64,000 nucleotides of DNA from Bacillota bacterium (GCA_040754315.1 JBFMCS010000043.1:1-64000), one strand, 5' to 3'. Counted from the first letter of the stretch, positions 18,265-27,445 are shown. The notes: generated by a model not told the origin, from the letters alone. Made by a program: numbers and translations.

Positions 18265-19478
18265 CTTACGTTCAGGACCCCTACAAGCAAGTGGGATATC
18301 TCCAGCAGTGTTTGTCGAGCGACAAGAAGCCGATCGGTTTCTTCCTCGGTGCTGGTTGCCCAATGGCTATCAGGCCTGAAGGTGACAATGGTCCACCGCT
18401 GATTCCTGACATTGATGGACTCACCAAGGCTGTCCGCGACGTGCTCACCAAATGTAACGAGTGCGGCCCGCTTCTGAGGATCATTGATGACCATTTCAGT
18501 ATGGACGGCCGCAGCGACGTGAATGTGGAACAAATGCTAAGTCACATCCGTGCCCTTCGCGTAGTTGCCGGAAATGACACGGTGCGAGGTCTCTCTGCGG
18601 CGAACCTGGACCGACTCGACGAAAAGATTTGTCAGACAATCCATGAGCTGGTCGACAAATCTCTGCCAAGCAAGGAGACTCCGTACCATCGGGTTGCGTC
18701 ATGGGTGGGGGCTGTTACGCGGATAAACCCGGTTGAGATATTCACGACAAACTACGACTTGCTGATGGAGGAAGCGTTTGAGGAACATAGAGTTCCGTAT
18801 TTCGATGGGTTTGCCGGCGTTCGGAAGCCGTTCTTCGACATTCGCGCGATGGAAGAGGACAGTCTTCCGGCCCGCTGGGCACGCTTATGGAAGCTTCACG
18901 GCTCGATCAACTGGTATCAGATACCCACTGAAGGCGTGCTTCGCGGTGCAAGCAATGAGCAAGGCCTCAAGCGTGTGATTCATCCCTCACACCTAAAGTA
19001 CGAAGAAAGCCGTCGCATGCCCTATCTTGCCATGATTGACAGGCTCAGGGCATTTCTAAAACAGCCCGGCGCTACGCTCGTCATCTGCGGTCATTCCTTT
19101 CGTGACGAGCACATCAACGAAGTAATTGTGCAAGGACTCCAGGGTACTCAGACCGCAATCGCATTTGCACTGCTCTTCGATCAGTTGGCGAAATATCCTG
19201 ATGCAGTTAAGTTGGCTCGTGAACGACCAAATCTCAGCCTTTTGGCACGGGATGGGGCTATCATCAGTGGGAACCAAGCTAAGTGGCCTGAAAAGGACGC
19301 CGAATCCGTGTCGGAGAATGCTGGACGATGGGTAATGTGGATACCCGTTGAGCCTGCCAATAAAGAGGGGAATAGGACGGCCGAGTTTCAACTGGGGGAT
19401 TTTGCCGTGTTGGGCGAATTCCTTCACGAACTGGCCGGCATAGCCCGCCAATATGCAGAGGTACAAAATGCCAAATAG
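18261..19478 (+). CDS. SIR2-domain defence protein
   Basis: A 405-residue protein with an N-terminal SIR2 (NAD-binding Rossmann) domain. Visible motifs: FFLGAGCP (GAG at residues 30-32), FTTNYD with the NAD-handling Asn near residue 164, KLHGSINW with the catalytic His near 213, and VICGHSFRD near 275, the second NAD-binding loop. Bacterial SIR2 defence proteins hydrolyse NAD+ to starve phage-infected cells. The gene starts at ATG behind GGAGGG and overlaps the next gene, a HerA ATPase, by 11 bases. SIR2 plus HerA is a known two-gene anti-phage pair in which both proteins assemble together. Confidence 0.88.
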   Translation: MTYVQDPYKQVGYLQQCLSSDKKPIGFFLGAGCPMAIRPEGDNGPPLIPDIDGLTKAVRDVLTKCNECGPLLRIIDDHFSMDGRSDVNVEQMLSHIRALRVVAGNDTVRGLSAANLDRLDEKICQTIHELVDKSLPSKETPYHRVASWVGAVTRINPVEIFTTNYDLLMEEAFEEHRVPYFDGFAGVRKPFFDIRAMEEDSLPARWARLWKLHGSINWYQIPTEGVLRGASNEQGLKRVIHPSHLKYEESRRMPYLAMIDRLRAFLKQPGATLVICGHSFRDEHINEVIVQGLQGTQTAIAFALLFDQLAKYPDAVKLARERPNLSLLARDGAIISGNQAKWPEKDAESVSENAGRWVMWIPVEPANKEGNRTAEFQLGDFAVLGEFLHELAGIARQYAEVQNAK

Positions 19479-21339
19479 CCCGTCATACCTTGGCTCGGTT
19501 CAGGACGTTCAGGGCGCGACCATTAGCGTGGCGCTTGACAAAGACACCGTATCCGGTCTGGCGTTCATCGACGGCCGCGGCTATCGAATTGGACAGATCG
19601 GCAGTTTTGTGCGCATTCCGATCGGTCTGGTCGATCTCTTTGGAATCGTATCTCAAGTTGGGGCAGGGGCCGTTCCTGCGGCCCTTGCCGCAGTGGAGCC
19701 ATACGGGCATCGCTGGATGAAAGTCCAACTCATCGGTGAAGGCCGACGCAGCGGAAAGTTTACGCGGGGGATATCGCAGTATCCAACTATCGGCGACGAA
19801 GTGCATCTCGTAACAGAACATGATCTGACCCGCATTTACGGCATGCCGGATGCGCCTAATTGTGTCAGGGTTGGCAGCCTGGCCAGCGCTGAATCTATTC
19901 CTGCTCTGATTGATATTGACCGGCTTGTGACCCGTCACTGTGCCGTCGTCGGGACGACCGGTGCGGGTAAGTCCACGACTGTAGCTAACCTACTGGTATC
20001 CTTCTCAGATCCGAACCGCTATCCCTCCGCGCGCATCATCATCTTGGACATCCACGGTGAGTACTACACAGCGCTTACTGACCGGGCAACCGTGTTCCGA
20101 GTAAACCCCGATGAAAAGCGAGGCGAGAAACCACTGCTCATCCCATATTGGGCACTGAGCTTCGACGAGCTTCTACGTGTTACGCCGTTTCGTGATGTAG
20201 GCGACGCTGACCGTGCGGCGCTTGTGGAAAAGGTCAGGCAATTGAAACTCGCGTCCCTGCGGGTGGCTGCGCGCAACGGTGTGACAGCCGATACGATCAC
20301 GGTGGATACCCCGATCCCCTTTAGCATTCACCGGCTGTGGTACGAACTCCATCGCCACGTTTGCTCCACCCATACGGTTGGTCCCGGCTCCAATCAAAGT
20401 GAACAGGCGGAGGCTATCGAGCAAGATGCAAACGGACAGCTTCTGCTGGGCGACATCATGGGCGTGACTCCGCCCAGATATCGGCCGATCACGTCTAGTG
20501 GACCAAACCGCGTCTATCTGAGTGGTGCGCAACTCAATATTCGGCGGCAGATACTAGCCCTCGAGTCCCTTCTTCGCGACACCCGCTATGACTTCCTTTT
20601 TCGGCCTGGCCCGTGGTGTCCCAAGCCAGATCATCAGAATCTTGACGCGCAACCCGATCAAGATCTCGACAGCATGTTGAAGTCGTGGGTTGGCGGGGAG
20701 AAGCCGATTACCATTCTCGACCTTTCAGGCGTGCCGGTATCCATTCTTAAGGACCTAATCGGTGTGCTGATCCGGCTTTTGTTCGACGCGCTTTTCTGGG
20801 CGCGGTATCGGCCAGAAGGCGGGCGATCCAGGCCCCTGCTTTTCGTTCTTGAAGAAGCGCACGCCTACCTGAGTTCTGGCAACGTGAGCCCGGCGTCCAT
20901 CGCGGCCCGTAGAATCGTGAAGGAAGGCCGAAAATATGGCGTGGGCGCAATGATCGTAAGCCAGAGGCCAGCGGAGATTGACTCAACCATCCTCTCGCAA
21001 TGCGGCACTATGTTTGCCATGCGTCTGGCGAATGCTACGGATCGTGCTCATGTGACCGGCACAGTAAGTGACAACCTGGAAGGCCTCTTCAGCATGCTGC
21101 CCACCTTACGCACCGGCGAAGCGATCATTGTTGGCGAATCGGTTCAACTGCCTTTACGAGCTATGATTGAAGCCCCGGCCAAGAACCGACGGCCCGACAG
21201 TCACGATCCGCTTGTCTACGATCCTGAGTCGAGAGGCGGCTGGAACCGCCAGAAGCAAGCGGAGGATTATGCTACAGTCGTGGAACTTTGGAGAAGCGAG
21301 AACGCAAAAGACACCTGCACTTCAGGAGGTGCTACATGA
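19468..21339 (+). CDS. herA: HerA-type DNA translocase ATPase, SIR2 partner
   Basis: A 623-residue HerA/DUF87 ATPase. The N-terminal beta-barrel (HAS-barrel-like, about residues 1-110) precedes the Walker A motif GTTGAGKST at about 162-170, the Walker B LLFVLEEAHAYL near 455-466, and a sensor/arginine-finger region GVGAMIVSQRPAEIDSTIL. Start taken at ATG 19468, which has AGAGGT 6 bases upstream, rather than the ATG five codons earlier. HerA proteins form hexameric DNA pumps; with SIR2 the complex couples nuclease/NADase activity to ATP binding. The stop overlaps the KTSC gene (ATGA). Confidence 0.88.
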   Translation: MPNSPSYLGSVQDVQGATISVALDKDTVSGLAFIDGRGYRIGQIGSFVRIPIGLVDLFGIVSQVGAGAVPAALAAVEPYGHRWMKVQLIGEGRRSGKFTRGISQYPTIGDEVHLVTEHDLTRIYGMPDAPNCVRVGSLASAESIPALIDIDRLVTRHCAVVGTTGAGKSTTVANLLVSFSDPNRYPSARIIILDIHGEYYTALTDRATVFRVNPDEKRGEKPLLIPYWALSFDELLRVTPFRDVGDADRAALVEKVRQLKLASLRVAARNGVTADTITVDTPIPFSIHRLWYELHRHVCSTHTVGPGSNQSEQAEAIEQDANGQLLLGDIMGVTPPRYRPITSSGPNRVYLSGAQLNIRRQILALESLLRDTRYDFLFRPGPWCPKPDHQNLDAQPDQDLDSMLKSWVGGEKPITILDLSGVPVSILKDLIGVLIRLLFDALFWARYRPEGGRSRPLLFVLEEAHAYLSSGNVSPASIAARRIVKEGRKYGVGAMIVSQRPAEIDSTILSQCGTMFAMRLANATDRAHVTGTVSDNLEGLFSMLPTLRTGEAIIVGESVQLPLRAMIEAPAKNRRPDSHDPLVYDPESRGGWNRQKQAEDYATVVELWRSENAKDTCTSGGAT

Positions 21340-21545
21340 ACAGAACGCCGGTAACCTCATCCAGCGTCGCGTCGATTGGCTACGACTCCAATACGATGAC
21401 TCTCGAAGTCGAATTCACAAGCGGGTCAATCTACCAATACTACGACGTGCCGGAGAACGTGTACCAGGAATTCATGCGTGCCAGTTCCAAGGGCCAGTTT
21501 CTGCATGCGAACATCAGGCATAACTACCGGTACACGAAGCTATAA
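21336..21545 (+). CDS. KTSC-domain small protein
   Basis: A 69-residue KTSC domain protein: SSSVASIGYDSNTMTLEVEF followed by a tyrosine-rich IYQYYDVPENVY and a basic C terminus. KTSC domains occur fused to lysyl-tRNA synthetase-like and other proteins and as small stand-alone genes near mobile and defence loci; they are proposed to bind nucleic acid. ATG overlaps the HerA stop and has AGGAGGT upstream, so it belongs to the same transcript as SIR2-HerA. Whether it takes part in defence is unknown. Confidence 0.75.
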   Translation: MNRTPVTSSSVASIGYDSNTMTLEVEFTSGSIYQYYDVPENVYQEFMRASSKGQFLHANIRHNYRYTKL

Positions 21546-21597
21546 ACATAACAAACGGTGGAGCTGGAGTTAGTCGCACGGGGGGAACCGAAGTCCG

Positions 21598-21822
21598 ATG
21601 ATGATCAATCTGCCCCACCTGATCGAGGTCGCGCTTCCCATCCGGGAGATCTCGGCGGAGAGCGTGCGGGACAAGTCGCTGCGGCACGGGCATATCTCGA
21701 CGCTGCATCTTTGGTGGGCGCGACGGTCGCTGGTGGCAGCGTAGGCGGTGGTCTTCACCTCGCTCGTGCCCGATTCGGATGACCCGCGCTACCCTGCGGC
21801 TCCTTCCGCGAGGCCGTGGAAG
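21598..21822 (+). pseudogene. 5' fragment of a second DUF1156 methylase
   Basis: The reading from ATG 21598 ([20 protein letters not shown], then [14 protein letters not shown]) is nearly identical to residues 10-52 of the intact methylase at 24265, and similarity continues past an in-frame TAG (21742-21744) and a 2-base insertion to about the codon for Val-Glu-Arg. Similarity then stops and helicase sequence begins. This is a truncated paralogous copy, not an alternative start of the intact gene. Confidence 0.85.
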
Positions 21823-21966
21823 GGCTGAAGGAGTTGGAACTGATGATGAAGCTGACCGCCAACCCCCCCGATCCACTGACGGAGGCCGTGATCATTTTCG
21901 TGCCTGTGACGACCATTGAGAGCAAGGCACAAGCGCCCTCGCCTGCCTGGTGCGACGCGGCGTGCG

Positions 21967-21998
21967 GCCTGTCTGCGTACGGGGACGCACAGGCAGGC
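21967..21998. repeat. REP-like hairpin inside helicase remnant
   Basis: GCCTG-TC-TGCGT (21967-21978) pairs with ACGCACAGGC (21985-21994), two five-base stems around a two-base bulge and a six-base loop. It interrupts the homology to the helicase, so it was inserted after the copy was lost. It resembles repetitive extragenic palindromes. No second copy of the exact sequence was seen in this window. Confidence 0.45.
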
Positions 21999-22167
21999 GC
22001 ATAGCAGCAAGGGCGTTAGATGTGCCGCGACGACGAGATGGAACCCGCGTGGTGATGCGGTACGAGCGCAGCTGCAGTTGGACGCCATCGTGTTGGCCAG
22101 TTCCGAGGTGGACAAGCTCCGCCAGCTCGGCGAGCGGGCGTGGCTCTACGTCGTCACCTTCTGCATG

Positions 22168-22240
22168 AGTGGTGGGGTAGGCTTCCAGCCTGCCAAACCA
22201 GAAGCAGACAAGATGTTTGCCTGCCAACTTCATATTCTCC
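22168..22240. repeat. Double-hairpin REP-like insertion in helicase remnant
   Basis: A block with no counterpart in the intact helicase lies between the WLYVV and PEVLYRQ segments. It contains two short hairpins, AGGCTTCCAGCCT (22179-22191) and GCAGACA-AGA-TGTTTGC (22204-22220), the architecture of REP elements spread by RAYT-type transposases. No RAYT gene is present in the window. Confidence 0.45.
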
Positions 22241-22346
22241 AGGCTCAACCCGGAGGTGCTGTATCGGCAGTGTAGATCCAGTACCTCGTCGAAGAGGACG
22301 ACTAGGCGCAGCGGGGGGAGAACGTAACAGTAGGAGGGAAGCTCTG

Positions 22347-24272
22347 ATGAAGATCAAATCCGTTCGCATCCGGAACTTCCGCTCTATAAAAGAGCAGACC
22401 GTGGAGCTTGACGACTACACATGCTTCGTTGGACCCAATGGGTCCGGAAAGTCTAACGTACTTCATGCTCTTAATGTCTTCTTTGGAGAATCCGAAATAC
22501 CCGGCCTCGACACGCGTGCACTTGGAGAAGAAGATTTCCATAGCAGAAACACAGGCGAGCCTGTCGAGATAACCATCATGTTTTCTGACCTCTTGCCGGA
22601 AGCCAAAGATCGACTCGCGCATTATGTTCGCCACGACGAACTGGTAGTGTCAGTGGAGGCGCGACTTGACGCGACCACCGGCAAGGCCGAAGTCAAACAG
22701 TATGGACGCCGGATGGTAATCAAGGACTTTGCGCCGTTCTTTGAAGCTGAAAAGGAAGGAAAGAAAGTCGCAGAGCTAAAAGAGATATACAACAGTGTGC
22801 GGGAGACATACACTGATCTGCCGGCTCCGGGCACCAAGGATGCCATGATCCAAGCTCTTCGCTCTTATGAGGAGGAACACCCGGAGAAATGTGAGGAGCT
22901 TCCGAGCGGTGATCAGTTCTATGGAGTGGCGAAAGGAAAAAACCTTCTCGAGCAATATATTCAGTGGGTGTACGTACCAGCAGTCAAAGACGCATCAAGC
23001 GAACAGGCTGAAGCCAAGGCAACTGCTCTTGGGAGACTTTTGGCACGTACTGTTCGCTCCAAGGTCAACTTCAAGGACTCAATCGATGCTATTCGCAAAG
23101 AAATGCAGGAGAAGTACGGAAAGCTTCTCGCCGATAGCCAGGAACAGTTGGCGGAAATATCTCAAGCACTGAGAGATCGTCTCATGGAGTGGGCCCACCA
23201 GGATGCGACGCTTCGGTTGAAATGGCACCAGGATCCTGAAAAGGCGGTGCGCGTGGATGAGCCGTTCGCGCAGGCGATCCTTGGTGAGGCGGGCTTCGAA
23301 GGGGAGCTCACGCGTTTCGGTCATGGCCTTCAACGTTCCTTTCTCCTGGCGCTATTGCAGGAGCTTTCTGGTAGCGACGGTGATGTGGGGCCACGCCTGA
23401 TTCTTGCGTGTGAGGAGCCGGAACTGTACCAACATCCTCCACAGGCACGGCACCTATACAACGTGCTGCTAAGGCTGAGCGAACAGAACTCTCAGGTACT
23501 TGTTGCCACCCACAGCCCGTATTTCGTATCCGGTGAAGGATTCGAGAGCGTGAGGATGGTTCGTAAGTCTAACGGGGCTTCGTCGATCACAAGGACTACG
23601 CATGAAGAAGTGTCAAGGCGAATCGCGGAGGCTCGAGGGGAAACACCGATTAAGGCCAGTGGTCAGTTGGCTAAGATTCATCAGGCCCTTCAGCCGGAAC
23701 TTAGCGAGATGTTCTTCGCTTCCAGAATTGTGTTCGTGGAGGGGCTTGAGGACGTCGCCTATCTGACAACATACCTACACCTTCTGGGTTTGTGGGACGA
23801 GTACAGGAGGCTCGGCTGCCATCTGATTCCTACCGATGGGAAGAGCCAAATACTTCAACCCTTGGCGGTTGCAAGATGTCTCCGGATACCGGCCTTTGTC
23901 GTCTTTGATTCAGACGGAGATAAGCCAGATAAGGGCGGCAGCAAAGAGAAGCACCGGAAGGACAACACCGCAATTCTCCACTTATGTAAGGTTGCCAATC
24001 CGGAACCATTTCCACCTGACACATTCTGGGGGGAGACCGTGGTCATGTGGCCCTCTGACATGGGGCAAGTGGTTGAGCAGGAGATTGGCAAAGAGGACTG
24101 GAATCAATATCAATCTGAGGCCGACACGAAGTACGGACACGCTGGGAATTTGCGGAAGAACATGCTTCACATTGCATCGAGCCTCCACGTGGCATGGGAA
24201 GCTGGGAAGGAATCTCCGTCTCTCCAGAAGCTGTGCAAAAAAATCATGGAGTTTGCAAAGTACAATGGATAA
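22347..24272 (+). CDS. OLD-family ATPase with TOPRIM nuclease domain
   Basis: A 641-residue SMC/ABC-like ATPase of the OLD class. N-terminal IRNFRSIKEQTVELDDYTCF leads into Walker A GPNGSGKS at residues 29-36; the signature/Walker B half follows as LILACEEPELYQHPPQARHL, and the switch HSPYF near 390. The C-terminal TOPRIM domain starts IVFVEGLEDVAYL (catalytic Glu) with VVFDSDGDK (Asp-x-Asp). OLD proteins are ATP-powered nucleases; relatives act alone or with a partner (for example Gabija GajA) against phage. No GajB-like helicase follows. ATG with TAGGAGGGA 7 bases upstream; stop overlaps the methylase start. Confidence 0.87.
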   Translation: MKIKSVRIRNFRSIKEQTVELDDYTCFVGPNGSGKSNVLHALNVFFGESEIPGLDTRALGEEDFHSRNTGEPVEITIMFSDLLPEAKDRLAHYVRHDELVVSVEARLDATTGKAEVKQYGRRMVIKDFAPFFEAEKEGKKVAELKEIYNSVRETYTDLPAPGTKDAMIQALRSYEEEHPEKCEELPSGDQFYGVAKGKNLLEQYIQWVYVPAVKDASSEQAEAKATALGRLLARTVRSKVNFKDSIDAIRKEMQEKYGKLLADSQEQLAEISQALRDRLMEWAHQDATLRLKWHQDPEKAVRVDEPFAQAILGEAGFEGELTRFGHGLQRSFLLALLQELSGSDGDVGPRLILACEEPELYQHPPQARHLYNVLLRLSEQNSQVLVATHSPYFVSGEGFESVRMVRKSNGASSITRTTHEEVSRRIAEARGETPIKASGQLAKIHQALQPELSEMFFASRIVFVEGLEDVAYLTTYLHLLGLWDEYRRLGCHLIPTDGKSQILQPLAVARCLRIPAFVVFDSDGDKPDKGGSKEKHRKDNTAILHLCKVANPEPFPPDTFWGETVVMWPSDMGQVVEQEIGKEDWNQYQSEADTKYGHAGNLRKNMLHIASSLHVAWEAGKESPSLQKLCKKIMEFAKYNG

Positions 24273-27237
24273 TAGCAGCCCTAACGGTAATTGTCCCCGC
24301 CTGATCGAAGTTGCGCTGCCTATCCGGGAGATCTCGGCGGAGAGTGTAAGGGACAAGTCGCTGCGGCACGGGCATATCTCGACGTTGCACCTCTGGTGGG
24401 CGCGGCGGCCGCTGGCGGCCGCACGGGCGGTGGTCTTCGCTTCGCTGGTGCCCGATCCTGATGATCCGCGCTGCCCTGCGGAGTTCCGCGCTCTGGTGGA
24501 GCGTCTTTTGAAAACGCAAGTGCCGGCAGCCTTGAAATATTACAGCCGCGGGCGTAACAGGTTCCGGGACGAAGACCCTTACCGCCCCTATGAGGGTATG
24601 CCGGATACGTTACGGAACCGGCTCCTGATGTTCATCGCCAAGTGGTCGCCGGAGATGCTGGCTTTTGAGGCCGGCAAGCGGGAGAAACCTCCGGCACCCA
24701 AGGAACTTCTGGACGACCGCTCGCTGGTTAAATGGGAGACTTCCGATCCGGATAACGGCCAGGGGCGGGAGATTTTAGGCATTGCCCGTGAGTTGGTCAA
24801 GGTCGCTCACGGGGGCAGAGTGCCGGTGGTGCTCGATCTTTTCGCCGGCGGCGGCGCGATTCCGCTGGAAGCCGGCCGGCTCGGCTGCCAGGCCATCGCC
24901 AATGACTACAACCCGGTGGCCTACCTCATCCTGCGGGCATCTTGTGAGCTTCCGCAAAAGTACGGCAGGCCAGGGATAAGAAAAGTCAAGGAAGAATACC
25001 TGGGAATCGTCACTGAAACTGAACGCCAGGTTCCAAATGTCCTGCTCCACGACGTCGAGAAGTGGGCCAGGTGGATCCTGGAACGGGCGCGTGGGAAGAT
25101 TGGGCATCTCTATCCGCCCGGGAAGGATGGTCGGCCGGTCGTCGCTTACCTGTGGGCACGGACGGCGCCCTGCGCGAACCCCTCCTGCCGGGGGGAGATC
25201 CCGCTTTTGCGCAGCCTTCTGGTTTGTAACAAGCCGGGCAAGAAAGTGGCGCTGACGATGGAAACGAACAAGGCGGAGAAGGCAGTTCGATTTGGGATTG
25301 CAGAGGGCACGGCTATCAAGGCCACCGACGGCACCATGCAGAATCGTGGGAACACCCTGTGCCCGTACTGCGAACAGGTGACCCCCGTGAGCGACCTGCG
25401 AGTTGCTGGACTCGGGGACCGCATGGGCCAGCAGATGGTCGCCGTCATCACGGAAGACAAGGGCGGCAAGCAATACCGGCCGGTCGAGGACTCCGACCTC
25501 GTGGCCTTTCGAAGTGCAGCCGACATCAAGGTCGAACCGCCCCGGGAGTTGATCCTCGCGGAGGTTTCCGGTTCTGATGAGCACGTGTCCCATCGCGGCC
25601 AGTTCACGACATACATGTACGGTATGAAGACCTGGGGCTCGCTCTTCAACCCGCGCCAGCTCGTGGCTATGCAGACCTTCGTCGCCTGCCTTCACGAGGC
25701 GCTGGAGCGCATACGCGAGGAGATTGAGGACGAGGAGTACCGTAAGGCGGTAGGGGTTTATCTGGGGCTATGGTTAAGCCGGATTGCCCAGCGCGGTTCA
25801 AACGTCGGCTTGTGGCACACGACGCGTGAAACACTTGAACACCCATTTGGACGCCAGGCGATTCCCATGACCTGGGATTACCCGGAAGCGAATCCATTCT
25901 CTGAGTCTACGGGCAGTGCGGAGGGCGGTATTGACTGGATGCTCCGCGTGATCTCCCGGGAATCTTCTCTGCCTGGGCAGACAGGTGGCAGTCTACCTGC
26001 GCAAGTTATACGAGGCGACGCGGCGGACCTTTCGGTGGCGAAGAACTCCACGGATGTCATTGTAACTGATCCTCCTTATTTTGACGCCATTGCTTACGCT
26101 GATCTCTCCGATTACTTTTATGTCTGGCTGAAACGGGGACTTTCGGCGGTGGTTCCTGAAGCCCTGCTAACGCCGCTGACGCCGAAAGGGGACGAGGCCA
26201 CCGCGCTAAAACACCGGCATGAAGGTGATAGCGAGAAGGCCGATGAGCACTTCCAAGCAAAGCTGGCGATGGCGCTTGCCCAAGCACATAGTGCCCTGAA
26301 AGCCGGTGGTCTTGTCTCAATCATGTTCGCCCATCAGTCCACCAAGGCCTGGACCGCATTGGTGCGGGCCATCTTTGACGCGGGGCTGACCATCAATGCC
26401 ACCTGGCCGATTGATTCGGAGTTGACTACCGCGTTAAAAGCCAGCATGTCTGCCCTGGCCTCTTCCGTAACCGTTGCCTGCCGACCCCGCCTAGTCGGCA
26501 GCGCCGCTTCCTTCAAGGAGGTGCGCCGGGAGATTGAGCAGGTCGTCCGGGAGTCCGTCAAACGCTTCTGGTCCTACGGCTTCCGGGGCGCCGACCTCAT
26601 TGTCGCCTGTTACGGTCCGGCCGTGGGCGTTTTCGGCCAATACGAGCGGGTGGAGAAGGCGGACGGCACGCCGGTCGGGGTCCCGGAGCTTCTTGACCTT
26701 GCCCGCCGGGTGGCGCGGGACGCTATCGCCGGTGAGTTCCGCGGGGACAACCTCTCTACCCTGTATTACGTTTGGGCCAACCTGTACGGCACCGCCGAGC
26801 AGGCCTGGGACGATGCCCGGCTGGTGGTGCAGATCGGCGGCGAGGCGGACAGCGCCATGGAGGTCGCCCGCGGGCACGGCATCTTTGTGGTGGACGGCTC
26901 GAAATGCCGCCTGGCGCTGCTCGTTGACCGGGAGCAGCGGCGCGGCTTGGGTGAAGGTCAAAGCCCGCCGCTGATTGACGCTCTGCACCGTAGCATGCTA
27001 CTGTGGCAGGGAGAGCAGCGCCATGAATTGGTGACGTACCTTGCGGAGCGCGATCTGCTGGAAGATGAGCCTTTCTGGAAGCTGGCCCAGGCGCTTTTTG
27101 AGGTGCTGCCGCGGGAGGCGGCGGACTGGAAACTCGTCAGTGCCCTTCTTGGTGAACGTCAGACGCTGCGCGCCGAGGGCAAGAGCGCGACATATCAAGA
27201 CGTCCAGCAAAAGCTCGAATTTGAGGGAGGGCGATGA
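24265..27237 (+). CDS. DUF1156 adenine-specific DNA methylase with zinc ribbon
   Basis: A 990-residue predicted N6-adenine DNA methylase (COG1743 type). The N-terminal DUF1156 domain contains [18 protein letters not shown] and [19 protein letters not shown]. The SAM-binding motif I VLDLFAGGGAIPLEAGRLG is near residue 188, Cys pairs for a zinc ribbon (CANPSC, then CPYC) lie between, and the catalytic motif TDPPYFDAI is near residue 602. ATG at 24265 overlaps the OLD stop by 8 bases and gives the standard N terminus; the longer reading upstream is antisense-free but inside the OLD gene. It is expected to modify host DNA so that the helicase/DUF499 machinery spares it. Confidence 0.9.
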   Translation: MDNSSPNGNCPRLIEVALPIREISAESVRDKSLRHGHISTLHLWWARRPLAAARAVVFASLVPDPDDPRCPAEFRALVERLLKTQVPAALKYYSRGRNRFRDEDPYRPYEGMPDTLRNRLLMFIAKWSPEMLAFEAGKREKPPAPKELLDDRSLVKWETSDPDNGQGREILGIARELVKVAHGGRVPVVLDLFAGGGAIPLEAGRLGCQAIANDYNPVAYLILRASCELPQKYGRPGIRKVKEEYLGIVTETERQVPNVLLHDVEKWARWILERARGKIGHLYPPGKDGRPVVAYLWARTAPCANPSCRGEIPLLRSLLVCNKPGKKVALTMETNKAEKAVRFGIAEGTAIKATDGTMQNRGNTLCPYCEQVTPVSDLRVAGLGDRMGQQMVAVITEDKGGKQYRPVEDSDLVAFRSAADIKVEPPRELILAEVSGSDEHVSHRGQFTTYMYGMKTWGSLFNPRQLVAMQTFVACLHEALERIREEIEDEEYRKAVGVYLGLWLSRIAQRGSNVGLWHTTRETLEHPFGRQAIPMTWDYPEANPFSESTGSAEGGIDWMLRVISRESSLPGQTGGSLPAQVIRGDAADLSVAKNSTDVIVTDPPYFDAIAYADLSDYFYVWLKRGLSAVVPEALLTPLTPKGDEATALKHRHEGDSEKADEHFQAKLAMALAQAHSALKAGGLVSIMFAHQSTKAWTALVRAIFDAGLTINATWPIDSELTTALKASMSALASSVTVACRPRLVGSAASFKEVRREIEQVVRESVKRFWSYGFRGADLIVACYGPAVGVFGQYERVEKADGTPVGVPELLDLARRVARDAIAGEFRGDNLSTLYYVWANLYGTAEQAWDDARLVVQIGGEADSAMEVARGHGIFVVDGSKCRLALLVDREQRRGLGEGQSPPLIDALHRSMLLWQGEQRHELVTYLAERDLLEDEPFWKLAQALFEVLPREAADWKLVSALLGERQTLRAEGKSATYQDVQQKLEFEGGR

Positions 27238-27347
27238 TGATGGTGGCGGAGTTGCTGAAAGAGAAGCGCGAGGAGATCCTGCGAATCGCGCAGAAGCATG
27301 GAGCGCACAATGTAACAAAGATCCCCGACAGGATCTCCCGCCGGTGA
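27234..27347 (+). pseudogene. Truncated MNT-type nucleotidyltransferase fragment
   Basis: A 37-residue ORF starting at ATGATGATG that overlaps the methylase stop. VAELLKEKREEILRIAQKHG is the N-terminal helix of small MntA-like nucleotidyltransferases (antitoxins of HEPN-MNT modules), where the next residues should form the GS-x-R-G catalytic loop. Here the text departs after AHNV and stops. No HEPN partner follows. It looks like a remnant of a toxin-antitoxin module trapped in the operon. Confidence 0.5.
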
Positions 27348-27445
27348 AGCAGGCTATTGCAGAGTTACTTCCGCCGCTCGATCAGCTTGAAAGTGAGTTG
27401 GCTGGTGACGACGAACCTGACGATGCGGGAGGGAAACTTGCATGA
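27342..27445 (+). CDS. Short ORF coupled to DUF499 gene
   Basis: A GTG-initiated reading of 33 residues (VKQAIAELLPPLDQLESELA, then an acidic tail) whose TGA overlaps the ATG of the DUF499 gene. It may be the C-terminal leftover of a gene that stood between methylase and ATPase, kept because it feeds ribosomes to the ATPase start. Real function unproven. Confidence 0.3.

Larger units (their letters stand above)
21823..22318 (+). pseudogene. 3' fragment of a second DUF3883 helicase
   Basis: This stretch matches the last 190 codons of the helicase at 14573 in pieces. LKELELMMKLTANPPDPLTEAV parallels LKELDLMMRLTANLPELLTEAV; a CRDDE block parallels MRRDDEVE; SSEVDKLRQLGERAWLYVV parallels GPEVDKLRQLGMRAWLYIV; and a PEVLYRQ block is near 22250. 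Stops, an internal deletion and two hairpin insertions break it. Together with the methylase fragment it forms a scar of a large deletion. The intact OLD gene starts 29 bases later. Confidence 0.82.

Noticed and set aside
21742-21744. In-frame TAG in the methylase remnant as a possible pyrrolysine codon
   Set aside because: The copy is truncated and frameshifted and the intact gene has Arg here, so this is decay, not recoding.
22347-24272. Gabija system
   Set aside because: The OLD protein resembles GajA, but the next gene is a methylase rather than the UvrD-like GajB.
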